64,000 nucleotides of DNA from the NCBI GenBank assembly GCA_902578525.1, contig CACHDJ010000001.1, positions 1 to 64,000 on the forward strand, written 5' to 3'. Positions 26,472-36,004 of this stretch are shown here, piece by piece. This DNA is from an uncultured Pelagibacteraceae bacterium (GTDB taxonomy: Bacteria; Pseudomonadota; Alphaproteobacteria; Pelagibacterales; Pelagibacteraceae). Every line of letters starts with the position of its first letter. The stretch's first letter is position 1. The notes under the pieces were generated by a model. That model was not told where the DNA came from, searched no databases, and worked only from the letters and a program-made list of their open reading frames with translations. Position numbers and translations under genes: made by a program.

Positions 26472-27911
26472 TTAATTTCTCCAAAATGAAGGTAAGAACA
26501 ATACTAATATTGCAAATAACTCAAGTCTACCCAATATCATTCCTAACGATAAAATCCACTTTGAAATATCTGGAAGAGATGAAAAATTTCCATTTGGACC
26601 AATTATTGAGCCTAAACCAGGACCCACATTTGAAATTGAGGTTGCTGCCCCTGAAATAGATGTAACAAAATCAAGACCAGTTAATGATAATAGAGCAGTT
26701 AAAATAAAAAAAATAACTAAATACATATAGATAAATGAAATAATGGAGGAGATGAATTTATTATCTATTGGATTTTGATCATATTTTAAAACAAAAATAC
26801 CTTTTGGATAAATTACTTTTTTTAATTGATTTACTACAAATAAATACAATATTTGGAATCTGAATATCTTTATTCCACAAGTAGTTGATCCTGCACAGCC
26901 TCCAATGAACATTAGTCCTAAAAATAAAATTAAAGTAAAGCTACCCCAAGTATCGAATTCAGCATTAACATAACCAGTTCCAGTAAGTATAGAAATAATA
27001 TTAAAGGAAATTGATCTTAAGTTTAAGTCACTAGATTTATTTATCATTAAATAAATAGTAAGAATAATTATACTGAAAATTATAATTTTAAAAAAAGATT
27101 TTATTTGGGAATCATTGAATAAAATTTTTTTGTTACCACTTATAAATTTTATATATGCTATGAAGGGTAGACTTCCCAAAATAATGAAAATCATTGCAGA
27201 TATTTCAATTGATACACTATTAAAGAAACCAATAGATTCATTATAATTTGAAAATCCTCCTGTTGCTATTGTTGTCATAGAATGTGTTAAGCTATCAAAA
27301 AAACTCATTCCAAATATTTTATAAGTAATTGCACAAAGAAAAGTTAAAAAAGAGTAGATATAAATCAAACGAAGTGCAATTTCTTTTGATTTAGGTAATA
27401 TTTTTTCAGAAGAATCGTTACTAGAAACTTTAAATAGCTGCATTCCACCAACATTCATTATTGGCATTAAAGTTATTGCCATAATTATTACCCCAATACC
27501 ACCCAGCCATTGAAGAATTGCTCTCCAAAGCAAGATACTTTTCGGCATCTCATTTAGATTAGAGATAATTGTTGAACCAGTCGTCGTAATTCCAGACATA
27601 CTTTCAAAAAAAGCATTAGTGAATGAGAAATCTAAACTTGAAAAAAAAAAGGGCAAGGATCCAAATATTGCAATACTTAACCATGATAATGCGGTAAGAA
27701 GAAACGCTTGTTGAAGGGTTAATCGCTTTTCATGATCTAAATTAGACAAGAAAAATAATGTTCCAAAAATAATGGTTACAATTGAAGCTCCAAAAAAAGA
27801 TGAGTCGATTTCAGAATAAAAAAACTGAAAAATAATTGGAATAAACATAAATACCCCCAGAATTATTTGCAAAATTCCAAGAGTAAAAAAAACTGTTTTA
27901 TAATTAGACAT
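26472..27911 (-). CDS. trkH: Trk-type potassium uptake protein TrkH
   Basis: Multi-TM; MSGITTTGSTI, TGGFSNYN, GGCAGSTTCGIKIFR selectivity-loop motifs. Confidence 0.93.
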   Translation of the reverse strand: MSNYKTVFFTLGILQIILGVFMFIPIIFQFFYSEIDSSFFGASIVTIIFGTLFFLSNLDHEKRLTLQQAFLLTALSWLSIAIFGSLPFFFSSLDFSFTNAFFESMSGITTTGSTIISNLNEMPKSILLWRAILQWLGGIGVIIMAITLMPIMNVGGMQLFKVSSNDSSEKILPKSKEIALRLIYIYSFLTFLCAITYKIFGMSFFDSLTHSMTTIATGGFSNYNESIGFFNSVSIEISAMIFIILGSLPFIAYIKFISGNKKILFNDSQIKSFFKIIIFSIIILTIYLMINKSSDLNLRSISFNIISILTGTGYVNAEFDTWGSFTLILFLGLMFIGGCAGSTTCGIKIFRFQILYLFVVNQLKKVIYPKGIFVLKYDQNPIDNKFISSIISFIYMYLVIFFILTALLSLTGLDFVTSISGAATSISNVGPGLGSIIGPNGNFSSLPDISKWILSLGMILGRLELFAILVLFLPSFWRN

Positions 27912-27999
27912 TTTGAAAGAACATTATTTTATGGTAAATAAATTTCAACTCTATAAGAATTAGTAAATTCATTATAATAATAATTTTAGAGTGTAATTC

Positions 28000-29562
28000 A
28001 TGATAAAAAAAGAAAATTTAGATAAAACTAATGCATGGCCATTTGTAGAAGCAAAAAAGATGCTTCGAGAAAGAAAATTTGCAATTGAAAAAAAAGGTAA
28101 AATTACACTTCAAACTGGATATGGTCCGAGTGGATTGCCTCATATAGGAACTTTTGGAGAAGTTGCTAGAACTTCAATGATGGTAAATGCTTTAAAACAA
28201 TTAACAGAACTTCCTACAGAAATTATCACCTTTTCAGATGATATGGATGGACTTCGAAAGGTTCCTGACAATATTCCAGATAGAAAATTATTAGAAGAAA
28301 ATTTACATAAGCCCTTAACTCAAGTCCCTGACCCATTTGGAAAATTTAAAAGTTTCGGTGAACACAATAACGAAATGTTGAAAGATTTTTTGAACAGTTT
28401 TAAATTTAATTATACTTTTAAAAGTTCAACATCATTGTATAAAACTGGATTTTTTAATTCTGCAATACAATTAATTTTAGAAAATTATGATGATATAATG
28501 AATATAATTTTGCCAACATTGGGTAAAGATAGACAAAAAACTTATAGTCCATTTTTACCAATTTGTCCTAATAGCGGGCATGTACTAGAAATTCCAGTTA
28601 TTGAAATAAACAAAAGTAATTCAAAAATAATTTTTGACAATAAGGGTAAAAAACTTGAGAAAAGTATTTTAGACGGAAACTGTAAGCTACAGTGGAAAGT
28701 TGATTGGGCTATGAGGTGGTACGCTCTTGATATTGATTTTGAAATGTATGGTAAAGATCTTATTGAAAGTGCAATTTTATCTAAAAAAATCATAAAATTA
28801 ATTGGTAAAGATAATCCCTCGGGATTTGCTTATGAGCTTTTTTTAGATGAAAAAGGTGAAAAAATTTCAAAATCTAAAGGCAATGGAATTACAATTGATC
28901 AATGGTTAAAATATGCATCTCCAGAGAGTTTGTCTTTATACATGTACCAAAATCCAAAAAGAGCTAAAAAGCTATATAAAGAAATAGTTCCTAAAGCTGT
29001 TGATGAATATTTAGATTTTATTGAAAAAGCAAAAAAACAAGAAGAACTTCAGTTGTTAATGAATCCAGTTTGGCATGTGCATAATGGAAATATTCCAAAA
29101 GAAAAAATGATAATGTCATTTTCTATGCTTTTAAATCTAGTTGAAACTAGTAATGCAAACTCTAAAGAACTTCTGTGGAAATTTGTAAAGAAATATAAAC
29201 CAGATATTGAAGAAAAAAATTATCCAATATTTGATAATTTAGTCGGATATGCGATACAATATTTTAACGATGTTATAAAATCTCAAAAAAAATATAAAAC
29301 TCCTAATAAGAACGAAAAATTAGCCTTAGAAGCATTAATAAAAACTTTAGAAAAATGTAATGATGACTTGTCACCCGAAGATATTCAAACATTAATATAT
29401 TCTACGGGAAAAGAAAATGGTTATTCAGAGAATCTTAGAGATTGGTTCAAATTAATTTATGAGGTTGTTTTTGGAGATGAAAATGGACCTCGAATGGGTT
29501 TTTTCATAAGTTTTTTTGGTGTTAATGAAACAAAAGAGCTTATAATAAAAAAAATTAAATAA
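28000..29562 (+). CDS. lysS: lysyl-tRNA synthetase, class I
   Basis: Class I signatures PSGLPHIGT and EKISKSKGN. Confidence 0.95.
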   Translation: MIKKENLDKTNAWPFVEAKKMLRERKFAIEKKGKITLQTGYGPSGLPHIGTFGEVARTSMMVNALKQLTELPTEIITFSDDMDGLRKVPDNIPDRKLLEENLHKPLTQVPDPFGKFKSFGEHNNEMLKDFLNSFKFNYTFKSSTSLYKTGFFNSAIQLILENYDDIMNIILPTLGKDRQKTYSPFLPICPNSGHVLEIPVIEINKSNSKIIFDNKGKKLEKSILDGNCKLQWKVDWAMRWYALDIDFEMYGKDLIESAILSKKIIKLIGKDNPSGFAYELFLDEKGEKISKSKGNGITIDQWLKYASPESLSLYMYQNPKRAKKLYKEIVPKAVDEYLDFIEKAKKQEELQLLMNPVWHVHNGNIPKEKMIMSFSMLLNLVETSNANSKELLWKFVKKYKPDIEEKNYPIFDNLVGYAIQYFNDVIKSQKKYKTPNKNEKLALEALIKTLEKCNDDLSPEDIQTLIYSTGKENGYSENLRDWFKLIYEVVFGDENGPRMGFFISFFGVNETKELIIKKIK

Positions 29563-30614
29563 TGTTTTCAAATTTAAGATCACTAATTTTTAAATTAGAT
29601 CCAGAAAAAGCTCATACTTTAGCAATTAAATCTTTAAAATTAAATTTTGTGCCTTATCTATCTCAAAATGAAGAAAATGACAGCTTATTTAAAACAAAAT
29701 TATTTGATAAAGAAATAAAAAATCCAATTGGGATGGCAGCAGGTTTTGACAAAAATGCTGAGGTTTATAATCAATTATTTAAATTAGGATTTGGCTTTGT
29801 AGAAGTGGGTACAATCACTCCTTTAAGTCAATACGGAAATTCTAAGCCAAGAGTATTTAGATTAGTTAAGGATGAGGCATTAATTAATCGATTGGGATTT
29901 AATAATCATGGAGCACAAAATGTTTTAGAAAGAATAAAAAGAAATTCAAAAATTGGAGTATTGGGAATAAATATTGGTCCTAATAAAGAAACTCAAAATA
30001 GATTAGAGGACTTTTTATCAGGTTTAAGAAGTTTTTATGAAGTTGCTGATTATATAACAATTAATATTTCATCACCGAATACCGAAAATTTAAGAAATTT
30101 TCATAATGAGATCCAATTAGAAGGATTGCTGAAAGAAGTTAAAAAAGAAAAAAAAAATCTTAGTTCAAAAATACCTATTGTAGTGAAGATTGCGCCAGAC
30201 ATAAATGATGATGAAATAGAAAAAATTTCAGAAGTACTTACTAATAATGAAGTAGAGGCCGTAATTATTTCTAATTCATCAGATGCTACAAGAGAAAAAT
30301 TAAAAGATATACAAAAACATCAAAGGGGAGGCTTATCCGGAAAACCAATAGAAGATAAATCTAACATTCTAATTAATAAATTTTATAAGTTATTAAAAAA
30401 TCAAATTAAAATAATTGGTGTTGGAGGTGTAGATTCAGGTATAAGCGCTTATAATAAGTTTTTAGCTGGAGCTAGTTATGTTCAGCTCTATACAGGTATG
30501 GTTTATAAAGGCCCCAATGTTGTTAACATAATTAAAGATGATCTTAGGAAATTATTATTAAAAGATGGAGTAAAAAATTTTACAGAAATTATTGGAAATA
30601 AATCCAAACCTTAA
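29562..30614 (+). CDS. pyrD: dihydroorotate dehydrogenase (quinone)
   Basis: NPIGMAAGFDKNAEVY; INISSPNTENLRNF; IIGVGGVDSG. Confidence 0.97.
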   Translation: MFSNLRSLIFKLDPEKAHTLAIKSLKLNFVPYLSQNEENDSLFKTKLFDKEIKNPIGMAAGFDKNAEVYNQLFKLGFGFVEVGTITPLSQYGNSKPRVFRLVKDEALINRLGFNNHGAQNVLERIKRNSKIGVLGINIGPNKETQNRLEDFLSGLRSFYEVADYITINISSPNTENLRNFHNEIQLEGLLKEVKKEKKNLSSKIPIVVKIAPDINDDEIEKISEVLTNNEVEAVIISNSSDATREKLKDIQKHQRGGLSGKPIEDKSNILINKFYKLLKNQIKIIGVGGVDSGISAYNKFLAGASYVQLYTGMVYKGPNVVNIIKDDLRKLLLKDGVKNFTEIIGNKSKP

Positions 30615-30623
30615 TTCTATTAC

Positions 30624-30652
30624 TTGACCTTAACCCCATCACGGCTTATATA
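30624..30652 (+). promoter_or_regulatory. putative sigma70 promoter for rpmB
   Basis: TTGACC (30624-30629), 17 nt spacer, TATATA (30647-30652); ATG at 30664 implies a very short leader. Confidence 0.7.
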
Positions 30653-30663
30653 GTCGTTCTACT

Positions 30664-30975
30664 ATGTCTAAAAAATGTGAACTTACAGGCAAAATTCCTA
30701 TGAAAGGTCATAATGTTAGTCATGCTAACAATAAGACTAAGAGAAGATTTTTACCTAATTTAAAAAAAGTAAAATTTACAAGTGAACTTTTAAAAAGGAG
30801 TTTGAAGTTAACAGTAAGCAATGCAGGTGTTAGATCAGTAGACAAAAAAGGAAGTTTTGATGATTTTTTAAAAACAGTTAAAAACAAGAATTTATCTCCA
30901 AGACTTAAAAAATTAAAAAAAGGTATTTTAATTAAATCTCCATTTAAGAAAAAACCTTTAGCCAAATCAGCTTAA
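30664..30975 (+). CDS. rpmB: 50S ribosomal protein L28
   Basis: [29 protein letters not shown]. Confidence 0.97.
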   Translation: MSKKCELTGKIPMKGHNVSHANNKTKRRFLPNLKKVKFTSELLKRSLKLTVSNAGVRSVDKKGSFDDFLKTVKNKNLSPRLKKLKKGILIKSPFKKKPLAKSA

Positions 30976-31529
30976 TGAATAAATTGTTTTTATTCCTCTC
31001 ATTTCTAATGGGAGTGGTTGTTTTATCTTCAAATTACTTAGTCCAATTTCCAATAAAATATTATGGTTTAGAGAAAATATTAACTTATGGAGCATTTAGT
31101 TACCCTATAGCTTTTTTAATAACTGACTTAGCCAACAGATCTTATGGTAAATTAATTGCTAGAAAAATTGTATATATTGGTTTTGCAATAGGAATTAGTT
31201 CCACTCTTTTATTCTCAACTAATTTTGCAGATTTAATTTCAGTTAGAATTGCAATTGGCTCAGGAACTGCTTTTTTAGTTGCTCAACTTTTGGATGTACA
31301 AATATTTGATCAATTAAGAAAAAAAAAGTGGTTTATTGCACCTTTAACCTCTTCTTTCATCGGCTCAACCGTTGATACTTTTTTATTTTTTTCAATATCC
31401 TTTTATGCAACAGGAATTCCCTGGTTTACTTTATCTTTGGGTGATTTAGCTGTTAAGATATTTGTAGCTTTGGTAATGTTAATACCCTTTAGATTACTAC
31501 TTGGGACTATTAAAGCTGTCAAAGTTTAA
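30975..31529 (+). CDS. VUT family / queuosine precursor transporter-like membrane protein
   Basis: SYPIAFLITDLANRSYGK and LDVQIFDQLRKKKWF features of the YhhQ/VUT family. Confidence 0.85.
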   Translation: MNKLFLFLSFLMGVVVLSSNYLVQFPIKYYGLEKILTYGAFSYPIAFLITDLANRSYGKLIARKIVYIGFAIGISSTLLFSTNFADLISVRIAIGSGTAFLVAQLLDVQIFDQLRKKKWFIAPLTSSFIGSTVDTFLFFSISFYATGIPWFTLSLGDLAVKIFVALVMLIPFRLLLGTIKAVKV

Positions 31530-32401
31530 TACAAAAATTTATAAGATAAAATTTTATAGGCTAATTTAGCAACTAGAAAGTTATATGAATTAAAGCCTTT
31601 TATTGGTGCGAGTTCATTTATATCAGCACCAACAATTTTTGAATTTTTTGCAGCAATCTTTAAAATTTCTAAAGTTTCATCCCACAATAATCCACCAGGT
31701 TCAGGAGTTCCGGTTGCTGGCATAATACTTGAGTCTAGTCCATCAACATCAAAAGTTATATAAACTGTTTTATTCTTTATTAATTTTTTAAGATTATTTA
31801 GATTCCATTTATTTTTATCTTTTGCCCAAAATATATGAATTCTACTTGAATTTCTTTTTAAAAAAGGAATTTCACTCTTTGATATATTTCTTATTCCAAA
31901 CGAAATCACAGAAACATTAGGATAATCTAAGCATCTTTTTATTGCCGATGCATGAGAAAATTTTTCCCCATTATAGCTTTCGCGTAAGTCGGCATGAGCG
32001 TCAAAATGTAAAAGACAAATATTTTTATATTTTTTAGAAAAGGGAGCGATACATCCTGGGGTAATTGAATGTTCTCCACCAAAAGTCATTGGAAAAAGTT
32101 TTTTATCTAAAATTTCTTGGTTAATTTTTGACATTTTGTTTAATGCATTTTTAATATTCTTATCAATTTTAAATGGTTTTAAAGTTTTAATTCCTATCTT
32201 CTTATAAGGTTCGCAGTTTAATTCTTCATCGTAGAGTTCCACTTGGTGTGAGGCCTTAATTATCTCTTTAGGTCCATTTTTTGTTCCACTACCATAACTA
32301 ACAGTTTTTTCTAAACCAAATGGAACTACAACAACTTTCTCTTTAAAATTGAACTTATTGTCAATTCCTAAAAAACCATTTTTGTTAGAAAGATATTTCA
32401 A
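31526..32401 (-). CDS. speB: agmatinase / ureohydrolase family
   Basis: FGGEHSITPG, HFDAHADLR, FDVDGLDSSIMPATGTPEPGG. Confidence 0.93.
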   Translation of the reverse strand: MKYLSNKNGFLGIDNKFNFKEKVVVVPFGLEKTVSYGSGTKNGPKEIIKASHQVELYDEELNCEPYKKIGIKTLKPFKIDKNIKNALNKMSKINQEILDKKLFPMTFGGEHSITPGCIAPFSKKYKNICLLHFDAHADLRESYNGEKFSHASAIKRCLDYPNVSVISFGIRNISKSEIPFLKRNSSRIHIFWAKDKNKWNLNNLKKLIKNKTVYITFDVDGLDSSIMPATGTPEPGGLLWDETLEILKIAAKNSKIVGADINELAPIKGFNSYNFLVAKLAYKILSYKFLY

Positions 32402-32403
32402 TT

Positions 32404-33447
32404 TTACTTAAAAATTTTTGTAAAGTTTTTTCTACTTCTATTTTTCCATTCACCTTTATGATAAGCATCACTTGCTATCAATGGAAGTACACTTGTTGCT
32501 TCCGCAAAAACCATCTGTTCTTTCGTAATATCAACTTTGCCCCAGGAGCTTGCCTCTTTTAAAGTTGAACTACTACAGGCCCCATCTCTACTATCCGCAA
32601 CAGTAATTTGCACGGCATATTTATGCATATCAACTTCTTTACCTAATAATTCAGCACAAATTACAGTATCTTGAATAAAATTTTTTGGAACTCCTCCACC
32701 TATCATAAAAAGTCCTGATCCTTTAGATTGAATTTTAATTTCTGTAAGTTCTCTAAATTCTCTAATAGAGTCAATTGTTATATGTTTTTCTGGATTTTTT
32801 TCTTGGTGCATTACAAGACCAAATCCTGCACTTGAGTCAGTAAAAGCAGGACAAAAAATAGGAACATTATTGTCATAAGCAGTTTCAATTAAAGACTCTT
32901 TCTTTTTTGAGTTTTGTTTTAAATATTTACCCATTTGATGAATGAATTCTCGAGAAGTATAACTTTTTGGCTCTAAGGTGTCTGCTATATCACAAATAAC
33001 CTTATCACACATTTGCAACTCTTCTTCATCAATATAAGTATCATATATTCTATCAATATAATTATTTCTTAATTCTGTATCATCTTGAAATTGAGATCCT
33101 TGATAATGCTTAAATCCAAGAGCCTCAAAAAAGTCCATATCAACTATAGAAGCACCAGTTGCTATAATTGCATCTACCATATTATATTTAATTAAATCTT
33201 TATAAATATTCATACATCCTGCTGCCGATGTTGAACCTGCTAAAGTTAAAAATATTGTGCAGTTTTTATCCTTTAACATTTCATTATAAATTTTAGCTGC
33301 ATTAGCTGTTTCTCTTGAAACAAAAGACATTTTTTCCATTGAAGAAATTATTTTTCTAGAATCAAAAGATGTTATATCGATGTGCTCTATAGGATTTTTA
33401 AGAAAATCTTTTTTACTATTATGACCAAGGTTTTTATTGTCAGACAT
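32404..33447 (-). CDS. deoxyhypusine synthase-like protein
   Basis: NAD-binding TLAGSTSAAG-type region; DSRDGACSSSTLKEASSWGKV retains the catalytic-lysine motif (SWGK). Confidence 0.9.
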   Translation of the reverse strand: MSDNKNLGHNSKKDFLKNPIEHIDITSFDSRKIISSMEKMSFVSRETANAAKIYNEMLKDKNCTIFLTLAGSTSAAGCMNIYKDLIKYNMVDAIIATGASIVDMDFFEALGFKHYQGSQFQDDTELRNNYIDRIYDTYIDEEELQMCDKVICDIADTLEPKSYTSREFIHQMGKYLKQNSKKKESLIETAYDNNVPIFCPAFTDSSAGFGLVMHQEKNPEKHITIDSIREFRELTEIKIQSKGSGLFMIGGGVPKNFIQDTVICAELLGKEVDMHKYAVQITVADSRDGACSSSTLKEASSWGKVDITKEQMVFAEATSVLPLIASDAYHKGEWKNRSRKNFTKIFK

Positions 33448-34631
33448 TAAGCAACTAAAGAAGCTTTATTTAAGTCTTTATTATATAAACTTAAAATTGG
33501 ATTATCTTCAACTTCATATATTTCGTCAGAAAAATATCCATTAAATTTAGTTCTAAAAGTCAATCCGTAAGCACCTAGTTGCCCAAGTTCAATATAATCA
33601 TTCTCTTTTATGTTATTTGGGAGAACAAATGGACCTTTCATATAATCCATACTGTCACATGTTGGACCAAAAAAATCAAAGGCAGTCATTTTTTTTGAAA
33701 TTATTTTATTTGAAGTTTCTTTAATCATTTTTGATGGAAAAACTATGTTTGGTGTTCCAGCATCAAACAAAGTTCCATAAGTACCATCATTAATATATAA
33801 TTTTTGTTTTTTTCTTAAATTTACTCTAACAATAGTTGAACCACTTTCTGCAACTAAAGCTCTTCCAGGCTCACATATGATTTTAGGCATTTTTTTAAGC
33901 TTTAAGTTTTCTAAACTTTTTTTAATTTCTTTGAAATATTCGTTTAAACTTTGAGGGATTAAGTCAGGATAAATTGTTGGAAAACCACCACCAACATTTA
34001 TATAATTAGGCGTAATTTTTGTTTTTTTAATTATATTTCCAATTTCTGTAATTCCTTTTGAATAAGAAATAGGATGCATACATTGAGAGCCCACATGAAA
34101 ACTTAATCCTATTTTATGAGCATATTGTTTTACTAATCTGAATAAACCTATGGCCTCTGAATTTAAAGCTCCAAATTTTTTTGATAAATCAATTTCGGCA
34201 TGTTCATTTGAAACTGCAACTCTGACAAATAATTCTAAATCTTTAGCATTATTGGTATTTTCAATAATTTTTATAAGCTCTTCCTTTGTATCTAAAGAAA
34301 AAGTTTTAATTCCATATTTAAAATAAGCTTCTTTAATACTTTCAGGACTTTTGACTGTATGCATAAAAGAACATTTTGCAGAGGTTGTTAATTGTCTTAT
34401 TCTTTTAATTTCCTCAATAGATGCAACATCAAACTGTTGAATACCACTATCTATTAGTGTCTTTATAATTAAAGGATGAGGATTTGTTTTAACAGCATAC
34501 AAAACATCTCCAGGGAAATTTTTTTGAAAAAACTTTGACGCCTTAGTAACAGAATTTTTTCTGATACAATAAACAGGTTTTTCAGGTTTCAGCTGATTAA
34601 TTAAGTTTTCAACTGATTTAAATTTTTGCAT
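33447..34631 (-). CDS. ornithine/lysine decarboxylase, alanine racemase fold (start trimmed to MQKF)
   Basis: PLP decarboxylase YAVKTNPHPLII, HVGSQCMHP, GGGFPT, FFGPTCDSMD; TTTGGAGG Shine-Dalgarno precedes the ATG at 34631. Confidence 0.93.
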   Translation of the reverse strand: MQKFKSVENLINQLKPEKPVYCIRKNSVTKASKFFQKNFPGDVLYAVKTNPHPLIIKTLIDSGIQQFDVASIEEIKRIRQLTTSAKCSFMHTVKSPESIKEAYFKYGIKTFSLDTKEELIKIIENTNNAKDLELFVRVAVSNEHAEIDLSKKFGALNSEAIGLFRLVKQYAHKIGLSFHVGSQCMHPISYSKGITEIGNIIKKTKITPNYINVGGGFPTIYPDLIPQSLNEYFKEIKKSLENLKLKKMPKIICEPGRALVAESGSTIVRVNLRKKQKLYINDGTYGTLFDAGTPNIVFPSKMIKETSNKIISKKMTAFDFFGPTCDSMDYMKGPFVLPNNIKENDYIELGQLGAYGLTFRTKFNGYFSDEIYEVEDNPILSLYNKDLNKASLVA

Positions 34632-34782
34632 ATTTAATGCCTCCAAAAAAATTTAACAAAAAAAAAGCTTTAAAATCTCATTTAAAACCTTTTCATAAAA
34701 AGTGCAGTTAAGCCAATAAATAATGGATGTAAAGCAAATAATTACCTATTGAAATTTTGAAATAAATCCACATATTGGATGT

Positions 34783-35346
34783 ATGAAAAATGGCGAAAAT
34801 ATTCAAAACTTAAGTGATTTTCCTAATAAATCCTTACTAATCGTAGATGATGATAATCCCTTTAGAGAAAGATTATCTAGAGCAATGGAAAAGAAAGGTT
34901 TTGATGTTTTACAAGCTGAGAGTGTAAAAAAAGGAATTGATGCCGTAAAGATAAAAAAACCGGGATTTGCTGTAGTAGATTTAAGATTGTTAGATGGCAA
35001 TGGTTTAGAGGTTGTTAAAGAAATTCAAAACTTAAATTCTTCTAGTAGAATTATTATGTTAACAGGTTATGGAAATATACCAACAGCAGTTGCCGCAATT
35101 AAAGAGGGAGCGATTGATTATCTTGCGAAACCTGCAGACGCAGATGATGTTGAAAAAGCGCTATTAGCAGAACCATCAAAAAAAGCAGCTCCTCCTGAAA
35201 ATCCAATGTCAGCTGATAGAGTAAAGTGGGAACATATTCATAGAGTATTCGAATTATGTAACCGAAATGTTTCTGAGACAGCAAGAAGACTTAAAATGCA
35301 TAGAAGAACGCTTCAGAGAATATTATCCAAAAGATCACCTAGATAA
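34783..35346 (+). CDS. ActR/RegA (PrrA) family two-component response regulator
   Basis: Receiver domain (IVDDDNPF, VVDLRLLDGNG) and Fis-type HTH NVSETARRLKMHRRTLQRIL. Confidence 0.93.
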   Translation: MKNGENIQNLSDFPNKSLLIVDDDNPFRERLSRAMEKKGFDVLQAESVKKGIDAVKIKKPGFAVVDLRLLDGNGLEVVKEIQNLNSSSRIIMLTGYGNIPTAVAAIKEGAIDYLAKPADADDVEKALLAEPSKKAAPPENPMSADRVKWEHIHRVFELCNRNVSETARRLKMHRRTLQRILSKRSPR

Positions 35347-35890
35347 ATTTTTTAATTTTAATTATTTGCTTAGTTAAAAGAGCCAAAATCATAATTTTAA
35401 AAATTTCAGCTAATAAAAAAGGTTTTGCTCCTAAAGCAAAAATTGGCTTATCCCATCCAATAAGCGTTCCAAGCCAAATTAAACCCAAAATATAGATTGT
35501 AGAAGTTGCGATAATTAATTTAAATAAAATTACAAAAAAATTATCATTAGCTTTTATTTTGGAAGCTAAGTAACAAGCTATTAAAAAACCGATTAAGTAA
35601 CCCATGGTCGGTCCAGTAAAGTAAACTAATCCAACACCTTTTTCTGGAGAATTTGAAAATACAGGAAGTCCTGCAATACCTTCAATTAAATACAGTCCTA
35701 TTGTAGCTAGTGCGATTTTATGCCCTAAACTAATTCCTAAAAATAATACAACAAATGTTTGCATAGTCATAGGAACTGGATAAAAAGGAATTTTGATCTT
35801 AGCTGATATTGTTAGTGCTATCGAACCAAGAATCACAACAACCATAGATTTAATTAGTTTAGCTTGTGTAAGATTTTTTGTTAATTCCAT
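35339..35890 (-). CDS. bioY: biotin transporter S component BioY
   Basis: FYPVPMTMQTFVVLFLG; AGLPVF; GPTMGYLIGFL. Confidence 0.93.
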   Translation of the reverse strand: MELTKNLTQAKLIKSMVVVILGSIALTISAKIKIPFYPVPMTMQTFVVLFLGISLGHKIALATIGLYLIEGIAGLPVFSNSPEKGVGLVYFTGPTMGYLIGFLIACYLASKIKANDNFFVILFKLIIATSTIYILGLIWLGTLIGWDKPIFALGAKPFLLAEIFKIMILALLTKQIIKIKKFI

Positions 35891-36004
35891 TGGGAAATAA
35901 TACTCAAAATATAAAAAATAATCTACCTATAATTGTTATAATAAATGAAAGTAAATTTTTTTATATACAGATTATGTTAGCATTGTAATATTTAATAATA
36001 TTTC

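Noticed and set aside
34632-34782. Possible speF-type leader RNA upstream of the decarboxylase
   Set aside because: Sequence is AT-rich with no stable stems or recognisable conserved motif apart from the Shine-Dalgarno.
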